NCBI GenBank assembly: GCA_026984795.1
Contig: JALSRK010000028.1
Location: 124,001-188,000 of the forward strand
DNA from: Solibacteraceae bacterium
GTDB lineage: Bacteria; Acidobacteriota; Terriglobia; Bryobacterales; Bryobacteraceae
Length of the DNA: 64,000 bases
Direction: 5' to 3'
Part shown: one piece after another, positions 51,004 to 59,124 of the stretch
Numbering within the stretch: the first letter of the stretch is position 1
Layout: every line of letters starts with the position of its first letter
Translations under genes and position numbers: made by a program
The notes under the pieces: generated by a model
Told to the model about the DNA's origin: nothing
Databases searched by the model: none
The model's input: the letters and a program-made list of their open reading frames with translations, nothing else

Positions 51004-51082
51004 CGCTTCCGGGTGACGCCGCCCCGGCGCGACGCGTCACACGTCCCGCTAACACTAAGATAGGAAACGGGATATCGTTTTC

Positions 51083-51108
51083 AACGTTCTGCGTGATTTC
51101 TGAACGTT
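51083..51108. promoter_or_regulatory. Inverted repeat AACGTTC-N12-GAACGTT
   Basis: Perfect 7-base arms (51083-51089 and 51102-51108) around a 12-base spacer, 67 bases past the end of the SDR gene. It could be a regulator site or a transcript-end stem; there is no T-run after it on the minus strand. Confidence 0.3.
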
Positions 51109-51175
51109 ACGCGCCACGCTTCACGGCGGACGGGTTGGCCGTGGGGTGCGGCCGCCGCGGACCCGGGCTCGGACG

Positions 51176-52186
51176 TTACCCGGCGCAGGCCGGCCGGCGC
51201 TCGAGCAGCCCCTGCTCCCAGTACCAGCGGATGGCCTCGCGGAGGCTCTCCCGGATGGGACGGTAGCGAATCCCCAGTTCCCGAGCGGCTTTCGACCCAT
51301 CCACCCGGAAGCCGTGCCGGGCGACCTCGAAGGAATCACGGGTGAGCACCGGCCGCCGTCCGGTGCGCCGTGCCCGCCATTCCTCGAAACGGGCGAACCA
51401 GCCGGCGGCGACGCTGGGCACGAAGGGCGGCCGCCGGACGCCGGCCAGCTCCGCCACCATGCCGAAGAACTCCCGGGTGGTCAGGATCTCGGCGGCGAGG
51501 ATGAAGGTCTCGCCCCAGCGTTCCTGTTCGGCTGCGGCTACGTGCCCCCGGGCGGCGTCGCCGGCGTCCACGAAGGTGAGCACGCCGTGGAACAGCGCCG
51601 GGAACCGGCCGTTGATCATGTCAATCACCGCCTGGCCCGTGGGCTTCAGATCGCCGGGACCGGTGACGGCCGCCGGCTGCAGGATCACCATCGGCAGGCG
51701 TCCGGCATACTCCCGGGCCGCCTGCTCGGCGCGGTGCTTCGCCTCCTCGTAGGCGGTGAGGAAGTAGCCGCGGTGCGGGGTCCTCTCAGTGCCGGTTTGG
51801 CCCCGCCGTTCGCCGACGCAGGCCGCCGTCGAAGTGTAGACGGCCCGCCGGACGCCGGCTTTCAGGGCCGCCTCGAGGGCGTTGCGGGTACCCTCGACCT
51901 CGGTGCGCATCAACAGATCCTTGTCGGGCACCCAGGTCTCATAGATCGCCGCGGCGTGGAAGAGCGTATCGCAGCCTTCCAGAGCCCGCTCGATGGAGCC
52001 GCGGTCGAGAATGTCGCCGCGGGCGATCTCGACACCGAGCTTCTCGAGCGCGGCGGTCTTCGAGGTGGGCCGCGCCAGGACGCGGACGCGGTGGCCGCGG
52101 CGCAGCAGCTCGCGCACGATCGCCCCGCCGACGAAACCCGTGCCGCCGGTCACCAGCGCGTTCATCGTGGGGGGCCTTGGCGGCAT
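51176..52186 (-). CDS. NAD-dependent epimerase/dehydratase family protein (extended SDR)
   Basis: 336 residues. Rossmann motif VTGGTGFVGGAIVRELLRRG near the N-terminus, RGDILDRGSIERALEGCDTL, VEGTRNALEAALKAGVRRAV, the catalytic Tyr/Lys in YEEAKHRAEQ and VILQPAAVTGPGDLKPTGQA are those of extended SDRs close to dihydroflavonol-reductase and HpnA-like proteins. The substrate (sugar nucleotide, steroid or hopanoid precursor, or aldehyde) cannot be assigned. ATG at 52186 or the seventh-codon-later ATG (MNALVTGG) are both possible starts. It is divergent from a small membrane-protein gene. Confidence 0.88.
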   Translation of the reverse strand: MPPRPPTMNALVTGGTGFVGGAIVRELLRRGHRVRVLARPTSKTAALEKLGVEIARGDILDRGSIERALEGCDTLFHAAAIYETWVPDKDLLMRTEVEGTRNALEAALKAGVRRAVYTSTAACVGERRGQTGTERTPHRGYFLTAYEEAKHRAEQAAREYAGRLPMVILQPAAVTGPGDLKPTGQAVIDMINGRFPALFHGVLTFVDAGDAARGHVAAAEQERWGETFILAAEILTTREFFGMVAELAGVRRPPFVPSVAAGWFARFEEWRARRTGRRPVLTRDSFEVARHGFRVDGSKAARELGIRYRPIRESLREAIRWYWEQGLLERRPACAG

Positions 52187-52258
52187 GGGAGAGTCCTATT
52201 TTCTCATTGCGCGCCGCCGCCGGGCGTTGCCTTTCCGGTCTCGGAGATGCGCCGGCTC

Positions 52259-52264
52259 TATAAA
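52259..52264 (+). promoter_or_regulatory. TATAAA -10-like element for the small membrane protein
   Basis: TATAAA lies 24 bases before ATG 52289, with GGGGGAGGG between. No good -35 is seen. It is in the roughly 100-base divergent gap with the SDR gene. Confidence 0.4.
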
Positions 52265-52288
52265 ATGGATAGCGGGGGAGGGAAAGCG

Positions 52289-52570
52289 ATGTCGGCCGCA
52301 CTCGTCTTTGCGGTGTACGGCTCGGTCATCGTCGTGGCCTTGGCCGTTCTTCACTTCTTCCGGGCCAGACGGTGGTACTGGCACGCCCTCAGCGTGCTGC
52401 TGGCGCTGGTCATCGGTCTGATGCCGATGCCCTCCGGGTGGAACACTCCGGCGCACGAGCTCTCCGTCGGGGCTGTGTTCCTGTTCCTGTTCCTCTGGGG
52501 GGTCTGTGCGCCGCTGTTCCCGCGGCACGGGCACGGCGGCGAGCGCCATGCGCCGCCACACCGGGCCTGA
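52289..52570 (+). CDS. Small hypothetical membrane protein
   Basis: 93 residues from an ATG with a strong GGGAGGG site 7 bases upstream. Three hydrophobic segments are visible: AALVFAVYGSVIVVALAVLH, HALSVLLALVIGLMPMP and LSVGAVFLFLFLWGVCAPLF, separated by FFRARRWYW and SGWNTPAHE; the tail is His/Arg-rich (PRHGHGGERHAPPHRA). I do not recognise a family. The first ATG in this frame with a ribosome site was taken; the frame is open much further upstream, but that part is antisense to the SDR gene. It is convergent with the methyltransferase gene. Confidence 0.7.
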   Translation: MSAALVFAVYGSVIVVALAVLHFFRARRWYWHALSVLLALVIGLMPMPSGWNTPAHELSVGAVFLFLFLWGVCAPLFPRHGHGGERHAPPHRA

Positions 52571-52612
52571 CGGCCGGGCGATGGTGACCGTGAGGCTGCT
52601 CGAGCGGGCCTC

Positions 52613-53506
52613 TCACGGCTCGTAGAGAAAGCGGGGGTAGCGGTCGATTTGCGCCTGGCCGCGTGGCCTGGCCAGGCAGTAGATCTGCTCGCCTCGAAGC
52701 CCGGTGTCGAAGCCGTGGTCGCGGAGCAGTTGCCAGGCCCACGTGCCTTCTTCGTGGCCGCCGATCCTGCCGGTGAAAAGGCGCTCGATCCGGAAGCCGG
52801 CGGCCCCGAGCAACTGCGCCAGCTCGTACGGCGTGTACTCCCGGATGTGGGGGCTCTCGCCCGAGTGCCCCTCCGGGTGCGGGTAGCAGGAGAAGATCTG
52901 CGGATTCTGCCGGCCGAGCAGCACGCGGACGACGCTCGAGAGGCTGGCGCAGTTCGGCGTCGTGAGCACCAGCGCGCCGCCGGGGGCCAGGACCCGCCGG
53001 ATCTCGACGAGCATGTGCATCGGATCCTCGCGTAGGTGCTCGAGGATCTCACAGGCGAGCACGCAGTGGAAAAAGCCGCCCGGGTACGGGAAGGAATCCC
53101 GTTCGGCGTCGAAAAGGTCGATCCGGCAACCGAAGGTTTCGCCGGACGGCAGCCGGAGCTCCTTCCACTCGTGGCGGCCCGCCGGCCCGTAGTAGGCTCC
53201 GCGGACCTCTGAATAGCCCAGCCGGAGCGCCAACGCCGGCGTCATCTGCATGTAGCAGCCGAGCTCGAGCGCCCGGCCGCCCGCCGGAGCCGGCGGCACG
53301 AGAGCCATCGTCCGGGCGAGGCGTTCCCTGTGCGTGGCGCGGTAGGCGGCGTCGCCGGAGCCGAGCTCGTCGAAGAACTCGAGCCACCCGGCCAGCTCAG
53401 CTTCCTCCGGGGGCTGGAAATAGGGGGCGGGGGCCGCGCGCCGGGTGATCGCGATGTCGGCCGCCTGCAGCAGACGCCGAAGTTTGCCCAGCAGGTTCAG
53501 CCTCAC
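52613..53506 (-). CDS. Class I SAM-dependent methyltransferase
   Basis: 297 residues. Motif I is ALELGCYMQMTPALALRLGY, an unusual version of the glycine-rich loop, preceded by an N-terminal helical part (FFDELGSGDAAYRATHRERL). Motif II/III region FHCVLACEILEHLREDPMHM and LVEIRRVLAPGGALVLTTPN are typical of Methyltransf_11/23 proteins. EYTPYELAQLLGAAGFRIER follows, as in enzymes acting on glycans or lipids. The substrate is unknown. It is divergent from the fucosidase gene, with 105 bases between. Confidence 0.87.
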   Translation of the reverse strand: MRLNLLGKLRRLLQAADIAITRRAAPAPYFQPPEEAELAGWLEFFDELGSGDAAYRATHRERLARTMALVPPAPAGGRALELGCYMQMTPALALRLGYSEVRGAYYGPAGRHEWKELRLPSGETFGCRIDLFDAERDSFPYPGGFFHCVLACEILEHLREDPMHMLVEIRRVLAPGGALVLTTPNCASLSSVVRVLLGRQNPQIFSCYPHPEGHSGESPHIREYTPYELAQLLGAAGFRIERLFTGRIGGHEEGTWAWQLLRDHGFDTGLRGEQIYCLARPRGQAQIDRYPRFLYEP

Positions 53507-53585
53507 TCCCCCATCTTATGGGGGCGCGGTCCGGCGCCGGAGACCGGCCGTGAAGAAGGGCTTCCGCGGTGCTGCGTAATCGTTT

Positions 53586-53591
53586 TAGAAT
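53586..53591 (+). promoter_or_regulatory. TAGAAT -10-like element for the fucosidase gene
   Basis: TAGAAT lies 20 bases before ATG 53612 in the divergent gap with the methyltransferase gene; CGGAG (53601-53605) is the ribosome site. No strong -35 was found. Confidence 0.4.
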
Positions 53592-53611
53592 AGGCGGAAC
53601 CGGAGATTGCT

Positions 53612-55384
53612 ATGGAACGGAAAACAGCCAACGTTATCGTGATCGCTCTCGGGCTCTCGTTCTTGTTCGCCGGGGCGTGTTCGACGAGCCCGCCGCCGCC
53701 CGACGAGTCCGAGATCCAGAAGCGGACCGCCGAGGCGTTGAAACGCTTCGACGACATGAAGTTCGGCATGTTCATCCACTGGGGGCTCTACGCCATCCCC
53801 GCCGGCGAGTGGAAGGGCAAGTACGTGCGCGGCATCGGCGAGTGGATCATGTTCCGCGAAAAGATCCCGGTGGCCGAGTATGAGAAGCTGGCCGAGCAGT
53901 TCAACCCGGTGAAGTTCAGCGGCGACGAGTGGGCGCAGCTCGCCCAGGACGCCGGTATGCGCTACATGGTGATCACCTCGAAGCACCACGACGGCTTCGC
54001 CATGTTCCACTCCAAGGCCTCGCCGTACAACATCGTCGATGCGACGCCCTACGGCAAGGACCCGATGAAGGAGCTTTCGGCCGCCTGCGCCCGCCGGGGC
54101 ATCGCCTTCGGCTTCTACTACTCCCAGGACCAGGACTGGCACGAGCCGAACGCCCGGGGCAACACCTGGGACTTCCCCGAAGAGCGCAACCCGGAGATCT
54201 ATCTGCGCAACAAGGTCTTCCCGCAGGTCGAGGAGATCCTCAGCAACTACGGCAAGCTGGCGCTGATCTGGTTCGATACGCCCGGCATCCTCTCCGAGGC
54301 CCAGGTCACCGAACTGCGCGACCTGGTCAAGAGGCTCCAGCCGGACTGCCTGCTCAACAGCCGCATCGGCCACGGCAAGGGCGACTACATCCAGACCGGC
54401 GACAACGCCATCCCCATCCAGGTCTATACCAAGGACGGCAAGTGGGAGGTGCCCGCCACCCTGAACGACACCTGGGGCTACAAGAAGAACGACCACCACT
54501 GGAAGGATCCCCGCGACTTGATCGGCAAGCTTGCCGACATCGTCAGCAAGGGCGGCAACTACCTGCTGAACGTCGGGCCCACGGCCGAGGGCGTGATCCC
54601 GAAGCCGAGCCAGGACATCCTGCGGACCATGGGCAAGTGGCTCGAGGCGAACGGCGAATCGATCTACGGCGCCTCGCCCAGCCCGTTCTACTTCCCGGAC
54701 ATCACCTGGCGGGCGACGGTGAAGCCGGGCAAGCTCTACCTGCACATCCTGAACTGGCCCGGCAAGAAGTTCCGCTTCGAGGGCCTGGAAAGCGAAGTGA
54801 AGAGGGCCTACTTCCTGGCCAACGGCGACGAGGTTCCCTTCCGCCGGGACGGCGCGGCGCTGATCTTCGATTTGCCGGCCCAGCCGGTCGATCCCTATGA
54901 CACGGTGCTCGTACTTGAGCTGGCCGACGAGACGCCCAGGGTCGCCGACGGCTACCGCGCCGGCCAGTTGCCGGACCGCATGGACCTCTACGCCTGGGCG
55001 GCGCGGCTCCGCGGCGAAGAGATCCGCTACGACTTCGACACCCTCAGCGCCACCAACTTCGTCCCCGCCGAGCAGTTCGCCAACGAGCTGTGGTGGTACC
55101 CCTACGGGGCGCTCGACGGCGAGTATGAAGTCGAGCTGACCTACGCCTGCGACAACGCCGAGGCCGGCGGCACGCTTCGGCTGGCCACCGGCGGCCGGCG
55201 GACCCCGCGGAAGAGCGGGATCGAGTGGAAAGTCTCGGCGACCGGCGGCAAGTTCGTCACCAGGAAGCTGCCGGGCAAGATCACCGTCGACCCGAAGACC
55301 GGCATGATCATCCTGGGCATCGACGGCGAGCAGAGTTCCGGCATCAGGGTGCGCAAGATCACCTTGATCCGGCAGACTGTCTGA
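53612..55384 (+). CDS. Alpha-L-fucosidase (GH29), lipoprotein
   Basis: 590 residues. The leader ends in LFAGAC followed by Ser, a lipobox, so the enzyme is probably anchored to a membrane. GH29 landmarks are FDDMKFGMFIHWGLYAIPAG, RYMVITSKHHDGFAMFHSKA, AFGFYYSQDQDWHEPN and LALIWFDTPG, where D222 is the expected nucleophile. NDTWGYKKNDHHWKDPRDLI and VSKGGNYLLNVGPTAEGVIP follow. After the catalytic domain (to about residue 360) come a beta domain and a C-terminal jelly-roll-like region. It releases fucose from glycans, in line with the other secreted glycosidases here. CGGAG lies 6 bases before ATG. Confidence 0.95.
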   Translation: MERKTANVIVIALGLSFLFAGACSTSPPPPDESEIQKRTAEALKRFDDMKFGMFIHWGLYAIPAGEWKGKYVRGIGEWIMFREKIPVAEYEKLAEQFNPVKFSGDEWAQLAQDAGMRYMVITSKHHDGFAMFHSKASPYNIVDATPYGKDPMKELSAACARRGIAFGFYYSQDQDWHEPNARGNTWDFPEERNPEIYLRNKVFPQVEEILSNYGKLALIWFDTPGILSEAQVTELRDLVKRLQPDCLLNSRIGHGKGDYIQTGDNAIPIQVYTKDGKWEVPATLNDTWGYKKNDHHWKDPRDLIGKLADIVSKGGNYLLNVGPTAEGVIPKPSQDILRTMGKWLEANGESIYGASPSPFYFPDITWRATVKPGKLYLHILNWPGKKFRFEGLESEVKRAYFLANGDEVPFRRDGAALIFDLPAQPVDPYDTVLVLELADETPRVADGYRAGQLPDRMDLYAWAARLRGEEIRYDFDTLSATNFVPAEQFANELWWYPYGALDGEYEVELTYACDNAEAGGTLRLATGGRRTPRKSGIEWKVSATGGKFVTRKLPGKITVDPKTGMIILGIDGEQSSGIRVRKITLIRQTV

Positions 55385-55396
55385 GCGGCGGAGCGC

Positions 55397-55567
55397 CTAC
55401 TTGCGCGACGCATAGGCGGTCGCCGTGACGAACCAGCCGAGCGAGGCTGCGGCGAAGAGGTTCTCGAAGGCCGCCTCGGCGAGCCAGCCCTGGAAGTAGG
55501 CCGCCGGGGCGGCCAGGCACGTCAGCAGCGAAACGGCGGCCACGGCCGCGCAAACCGTCTTAAGCAT
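55397..55567 (-). CDS. 56-residue membrane protein overlapping the NCS1 permease
   Basis: Reading left from the ATG at 55567 gives 56 residues ending at a TAG at 55397. Two hydrophobic segments are present: TVCAAVAAVSLLTCLAAPAA and FENLFAAASLGWFVTATAYA, joined by YFQGWLAEAA. The ATG lies inside the last codons of the permease gene (ATGCTTAA overlap of 8 bases), which suggests coupled translation and a partner or small subunit of that transporter. I know of no family match. Codon use is GC-rich at third positions like real genes here, which supports coding. Confidence 0.6.
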   Translation of the reverse strand: MLKTVCAAVAAVSLLTCLAAPAAYFQGWLAEAAFENLFAAASLGWFVTATAYASRK

Positions 55568-56936
55568 AGCGGGCCTCCTTGGCGGTGAGCTTGACGAGCA
55601 GCGTGTAGGCGGCCACGGCGAGGAACCAGCCCGGCAGCCACAGATAAAAGAGGTGGAGCGGCAGGAAACGGCAGACGGCCAACGTGCCCACCCAGACCGC
55701 CAGCGCCTGCCAGTTCAGCAGCAGCTTGCCTTCCTCAGCCCGGTAGCGGGGCAGCCCGAGGCGGGGGAAGATCCAGTGCTCGGCGAAGACGACGGCCCCG
55801 ATGGGCATCAGCACCAGCCCGTAGATCGCCACGTAGTCGAGCAGCTTCATGAAGAAGACCGGGAAGCAAGCGAGCACGGCCGTCACCATCCCCGCGGCCA
55901 GGGTGATCTTCCATCGCGGCCAGCCCGGCGTGATCACCTGAAGCGCCAGGCCCACACGGTAGAGGGTGGGGTTCGCCGTCGTCCAACCGGCCAGCAGGAC
56001 GCCGAAGACCCCGGCCACGCCCACCGCCGTGTAGGCCATCAGCCCCGGGTTCATCTCCCGGCCGATGGCCGCCACCATGATGCCCGAGCATAGCCAAGCC
56101 AGCATGTGCCCCGGGTACATGCCGAAGGCCGAGTAGAGGCCGTACTTCCAGCTCCGGGCGTAGCGGAACAGGGCCATGTCCGAGAGGCCCACGTGCATGG
56201 CCAGGTTGGCGAACCAGGCGAAGAAAGCGATGTGCCACAACCCGAACCGCTCCTGGCCTTCGGTGGGCACGCCGTTCCAGACCTTGGTGGTCATGACCTC
56301 CCAGAAGTTGTCCAGGTTCGGGTGGACGCCGAGCTTGGGCAGCGTGGCCACGGCCCCGGCGATGAAGACGACGAAGATCCAGGGCGAGCAGACGCCGGCG
56401 AAGCGGCTGAGCTTCTCGAAGCCGAGGATCGCCAGGATGGTGAAGGCCACGCCGATCGAGAAGGTCGTCACCACCCAGCCGATGCTGCTCGGGTAGACGT
56501 CGGTGAGCGCCGGCGTCTCGATGCCGAAGCCCAGGCCCACCGCCGTGGAGGCCACCGACACCATCGCCCCGGCCAGGATGCAGTAGAGGAACGCGTTGGC
56601 GATGTTGTAGAGGAACGTCAGGCCCGGCCCGGCGATCTTCTGCAGGTACCAGTAGAGCGTCAGGCGGGTCTGGACGGCGATCGGAGCGCAGATGAAGGTC
56701 CAGGAGAGCACCGCCAGCAGGTTGCCCACCAGCAGGCCGAGGATCAGATCCCGGGCGGTGACCCCGTGCAGGACGAAGAAGGCCCCGATGACGAACTCGG
56801 TGGCGGCGACGTGCTCGCCGGCGAACAGGCCCGCAAACCGCCGGCCGGACTGGAGCTTGTCCTCGGTGACCGGCTCGCGATCGAACTCGTAGAGCTTGTC
56901 CATGCGGCTGGCGACTTCGGCGATCTTGACAGGCAT
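55560..56936 (-). CDS. NCS1-family purine/cytosine-type permease
   Basis: 458 residues from ATG 56936; another ATG at 56948 overlaps a TACAAT hexamer. It has about 12 membrane helices: LFAGEHVAATEFVIGAFFVL, NLLAVLSWTFICAPIAVQTR, GLTFLYNIANAFLYCILAGA, FAWFANLAMHVGLSDMALFR, GVLLAGWTTANPTLYRVGLA and YVAIYGLVLMPIGAVVFAEH. This is the cytosine/purine/allantoin Na+ or H+ symporter family (LeuT fold); the substrate is not readable and the family also includes vitamin and hydantoin transporters. It follows the E1 dehydrogenase gene by 41 bases and overlaps the small ORF downstream. Confidence 0.88.
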   Translation of the reverse strand: MPVKIAEVASRMDKLYEFDREPVTEDKLQSGRRFAGLFAGEHVAATEFVIGAFFVLHGVTARDLILGLLVGNLLAVLSWTFICAPIAVQTRLTLYWYLQKIAGPGLTFLYNIANAFLYCILAGAMVSVASTAVGLGFGIETPALTDVYPSSIGWVVTTFSIGVAFTILAILGFEKLSRFAGVCSPWIFVVFIAGAVATLPKLGVHPNLDNFWEVMTTKVWNGVPTEGQERFGLWHIAFFAWFANLAMHVGLSDMALFRYARSWKYGLYSAFGMYPGHMLAWLCSGIMVAAIGREMNPGLMAYTAVGVAGVFGVLLAGWTTANPTLYRVGLALQVITPGWPRWKITLAAGMVTAVLACFPVFFMKLLDYVAIYGLVLMPIGAVVFAEHWIFPRLGLPRYRAEEGKLLLNWQALAVWVGTLAVCRFLPLHLFYLWLPGWFLAVAAYTLLVKLTAKEARYA

Positions 56937-56946
56937 AATCTCGCCC

Positions 56947-56952
56947 ATTGTA
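56947..56952 (-). promoter_or_regulatory. TACAAT -10-like element upstream of the NCS1 permease
   Basis: On the minus strand TACAAT overlaps a first ATG (56948-56946) and lies 10 bases before the second ATG (56936). If it is the -10, transcription starts about 4 bases before the second ATG, which supports that start and a nearly leaderless message. Confidence 0.4.
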
Positions 56953-56977
56953 CTTGAAGGCGGCGCCGGTGGTCTTA

Positions 56978-58987
56978 TCAGTAGGCCAGCAGGCGCTCCA
57001 GGGCCCCGCGGAGCCGGGACCGGGCCGAGTAGATCTCCGCTTCGAGGCTCTTGGAGAAGGGGATCGGCGTGTCCAGGCCGGCGACGCGCACCGGTGGAGC
57101 GTCCAGCAGCTCGAAGCCCGCCTCGGCGATCTCGGCGGCGATCTCGGCCCCGAAGCCCGCGGTACGCGGGGCCTCGTGCACCACCAGCAGCCGGCTGGTC
57201 TTGTCCAGCGAAGCGAGTACCGCCTCGCGGTCCCAGGGAACCAGCGTGCGCAAGTCCACTACTTCGAGCGACTTGCCGTGCTCCTCGAACCAGGCGGCCT
57301 CCTCGAGCGCCCAGTGCACCGCCAGCCCCCAAGCGACGATGGTGGCGTCGCGGCCCTCCCGGGCGATGCGGACCTTGCCGAGCGGGACCTCGTAGGCCGG
57401 CTCCGGGACTTCGCCGCGGACGGCCCGGTAGAGGTACTTGTGCTCGAGGAACAGGACCGGGTTCGGATCGGCGATGGCGGCCAGCAGCAGGCCCTTGGCG
57501 TCTTCGGGCGTGGCCGGAACCACCACTTTGAGGCCCGGCACGTGGCAGAACCAGGCTTCGTTCGACTGCGAGTGGAAGGGGCCGGCCCCGATCGAGCCGC
57601 CGTAGGGCGCCCGGATGGTGACGTTCACTTCGGCGCCCCAGCGGTAGTGCGTGGTGGCGATGTTGTTGGCGATCTGGTTGAAGGCGCAGGAGAGGAAGTC
57701 GGCGTACTGGATCTCGAGCACCGGCTTCCAGCCGGCCAGCGCCAGCCCCAGCGCCGCCCCGGCGGCGCCGCTCTCGATGATCGGCGTGTTGCGGACGCGC
57801 TCCTTGCCGAAGCGCTCCAAGAACCCTTGGGTCACCTTGAAGACTCCGCCGTACTCGGCGATGTCCTGGCCGAGGAGCAGCACCCGCTCGTCGCGTTCCA
57901 TGGCCTGGCGCAGGCCTTCGCTGACGGCGTCCACGAAGCGGAGTTCGCGGCGGGGGGCGTCTACCGCGGCGGGCGTCCAGGCAGGCGACGGAGCGAAGAC
58001 GCCGGCCGTTTCGGCCTCGAGCGTGCTTTCGGTTACCGGCTGCGCCAGGGCGTACTCAGCGGCGGTGAGAATCTCCTCGGCGAGTTCGCCGCGGATGGCA
58101 TCGATCCGCTCTTCGGTGAGATGGCTGTGCTCGACAAGGAACCGGGTGAACCGGGCGATGGGGTCCTTCCTCGCCCACTGCTCCAGCAGCTCCTTGGGGA
58201 CGTACTTCGTCCCGGACGCCTCCTCGTGGCCGCGCATCCGGAAGGTCTTGGCTTCGATGAGGGTGGGGCCGCGGCCGCGCCGGGCCCGGTCGGCGGCCTT
58301 TTCGACGGCCTCGATGACCGCCATGAGGTCGTTGCCGTCCACGATGACGCCGGGGATGGCGTAGGCGGCTGCGGCGTCGGCGATGTCCTTGGTGGGGATC
58401 GCCTCGTTCACCGGCGTCGAAAGCCCGTAGAGGTTGTTCTCGATCAAGAAGATGACGGGCAGCTTCCAGACCGCGGCCAGATTCACCGCCTCGTGGAAGT
58501 CGCCCTCGCGGGTGGCTCCGTCGCCGGAGAAGGCCAGCGCCACGGCCTTCTCGCCGCGCAGCCGTTCGGCCAGGCCGAGCCCGCAAGCCACCGGCAGCAT
58601 GGCCCCCATGTGAGAGATCATGCCGACGATGCGCTTCTCCAGGAGCCCGAAATGGAAGGTCCGGTCGCGGCCCTTCGTGAAGCCGCCGGCGCGGCCCATG
58701 AGCTGGCAAAACAGGGGCTTCAGGGGAACGCCCCGGGTGGTCCAGACGCCCAGGTTGCGGTGGGTGGGCAGGATCCAGTCTTCGGGGCGCAGGGCCGCCG
58801 TGGCGCCGACAGCCACCGCCTCCTGCCCATAGCCGCTGAACCACTTGGCCAGGCGGCCCTGGCGGATCAACAGCAGCATCCGCTCCTCGATGAGGCGGGG
58901 CAGCAGGAGGGCCCGGCAGAGCGCCTCCCAGTCACGGCGGGCCTGGCCCCGGCGGGGCTTCCGGTTGGCGGCGGCGGTGTCGGCCAT
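56978..58987 (-). CDS. Thiamine-diphosphate dehydrogenase E1, alpha and beta fused (2-oxoacid dehydrogenase type)
   Basis: 669 residues. The alpha half has FSGYGQEAVAVGATAALRPE, FHFGLLEKRIVGMISHMGAM and the ThDP motif FSGDGATREGDFHEAV ending in IENN. After about residue 350 the beta half begins: RELRFVDAVSEGLRQAMERD, LLGQDIAEYGGVFKVTQGFL, NTPIIESGAAGAALGLALAG, RAPYGGSIGAGPFHSQSNEA and LEVVDLRTLVPWDREAVLAS. Such fusions are known in branched-chain and acetoin/pyruvate-type E1 enzymes. No E2 or E3 gene is adjacent, so they must be encoded elsewhere. The start ATG at 58987 has GAGGGG directly before it; TAATAC 10 bases upstream is a weak -10. Confidence 0.92.
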   Translation of the reverse strand: MADTAAANRKPRRGQARRDWEALCRALLLPRLIEERMLLLIRQGRLAKWFSGYGQEAVAVGATAALRPEDWILPTHRNLGVWTTRGVPLKPLFCQLMGRAGGFTKGRDRTFHFGLLEKRIVGMISHMGAMLPVACGLGLAERLRGEKAVALAFSGDGATREGDFHEAVNLAAVWKLPVIFLIENNLYGLSTPVNEAIPTKDIADAAAAYAIPGVIVDGNDLMAVIEAVEKAADRARRGRGPTLIEAKTFRMRGHEEASGTKYVPKELLEQWARKDPIARFTRFLVEHSHLTEERIDAIRGELAEEILTAAEYALAQPVTESTLEAETAGVFAPSPAWTPAAVDAPRRELRFVDAVSEGLRQAMERDERVLLLGQDIAEYGGVFKVTQGFLERFGKERVRNTPIIESGAAGAALGLALAGWKPVLEIQYADFLSCAFNQIANNIATTHYRWGAEVNVTIRAPYGGSIGAGPFHSQSNEAWFCHVPGLKVVVPATPEDAKGLLLAAIADPNPVLFLEHKYLYRAVRGEVPEPAYEVPLGKVRIAREGRDATIVAWGLAVHWALEEAAWFEEHGKSLEVVDLRTLVPWDREAVLASLDKTSRLLVVHEAPRTAGFGAEIAAEIAEAGFELLDAPPVRVAGLDTPIPFSKSLEAEIYSARSRLRGALERLLAY

Positions 58988-59115
58988 CCCCTCTAGCGTA
59001 TTACGGAACCGGGGCGGCGCAAGGCGCCCGGCGGGGCGCTCAGCGGCGGCGAAGGACCGGTACTCCGGGGCCGAAAAGAGTCGAAATTCTGTACGCCGGA
59101 GCAGACGGTTCCGCG

Positions 59116-59121
59116 TATAAT
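59116..59121 (+). promoter_or_regulatory. Consensus TATAAT 3 bases before an ATG
   Basis: A perfect TATAAT lies 3 bases before ATG 59125. A start site 6-8 bases downstream would fall at or past this ATG, so it may favour the in-frame GTG at 59146, which has GGAGGAGGG about 10 bases upstream. No -35 match is obvious. Confidence 0.45.
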
Positions 59122-59124
59122 TCC

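Larger units (their letters stand above)
50305..51175. other. Long intergenic region upstream of the molybdenum-enzyme operon
   Basis: 871 bases without a convincing gene. Open frames on both strands are Arg/Ser/Pro-rich, lack ribosome sites and resemble no family I know. It should hold the promoter of the leftward operon starting at 50304. Two dyads at 50989-51003 and 51083-51108 are listed separately; the stretch around 50980-51110 is much less GC-rich than the rest. A third inverted repeat, GTCACC-N7-GGTGAC at 50588-50606, is followed by ACTTTT on the plus strand, but no plus-strand gene ends nearby. Confidence 0.6.

Noticed and set aside
52584-52616. Imperfect inverted repeat between the small membrane gene and the methyltransferase as a two-way terminator
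   Set aside because: The arms mismatch and there is no T-run on either strand.
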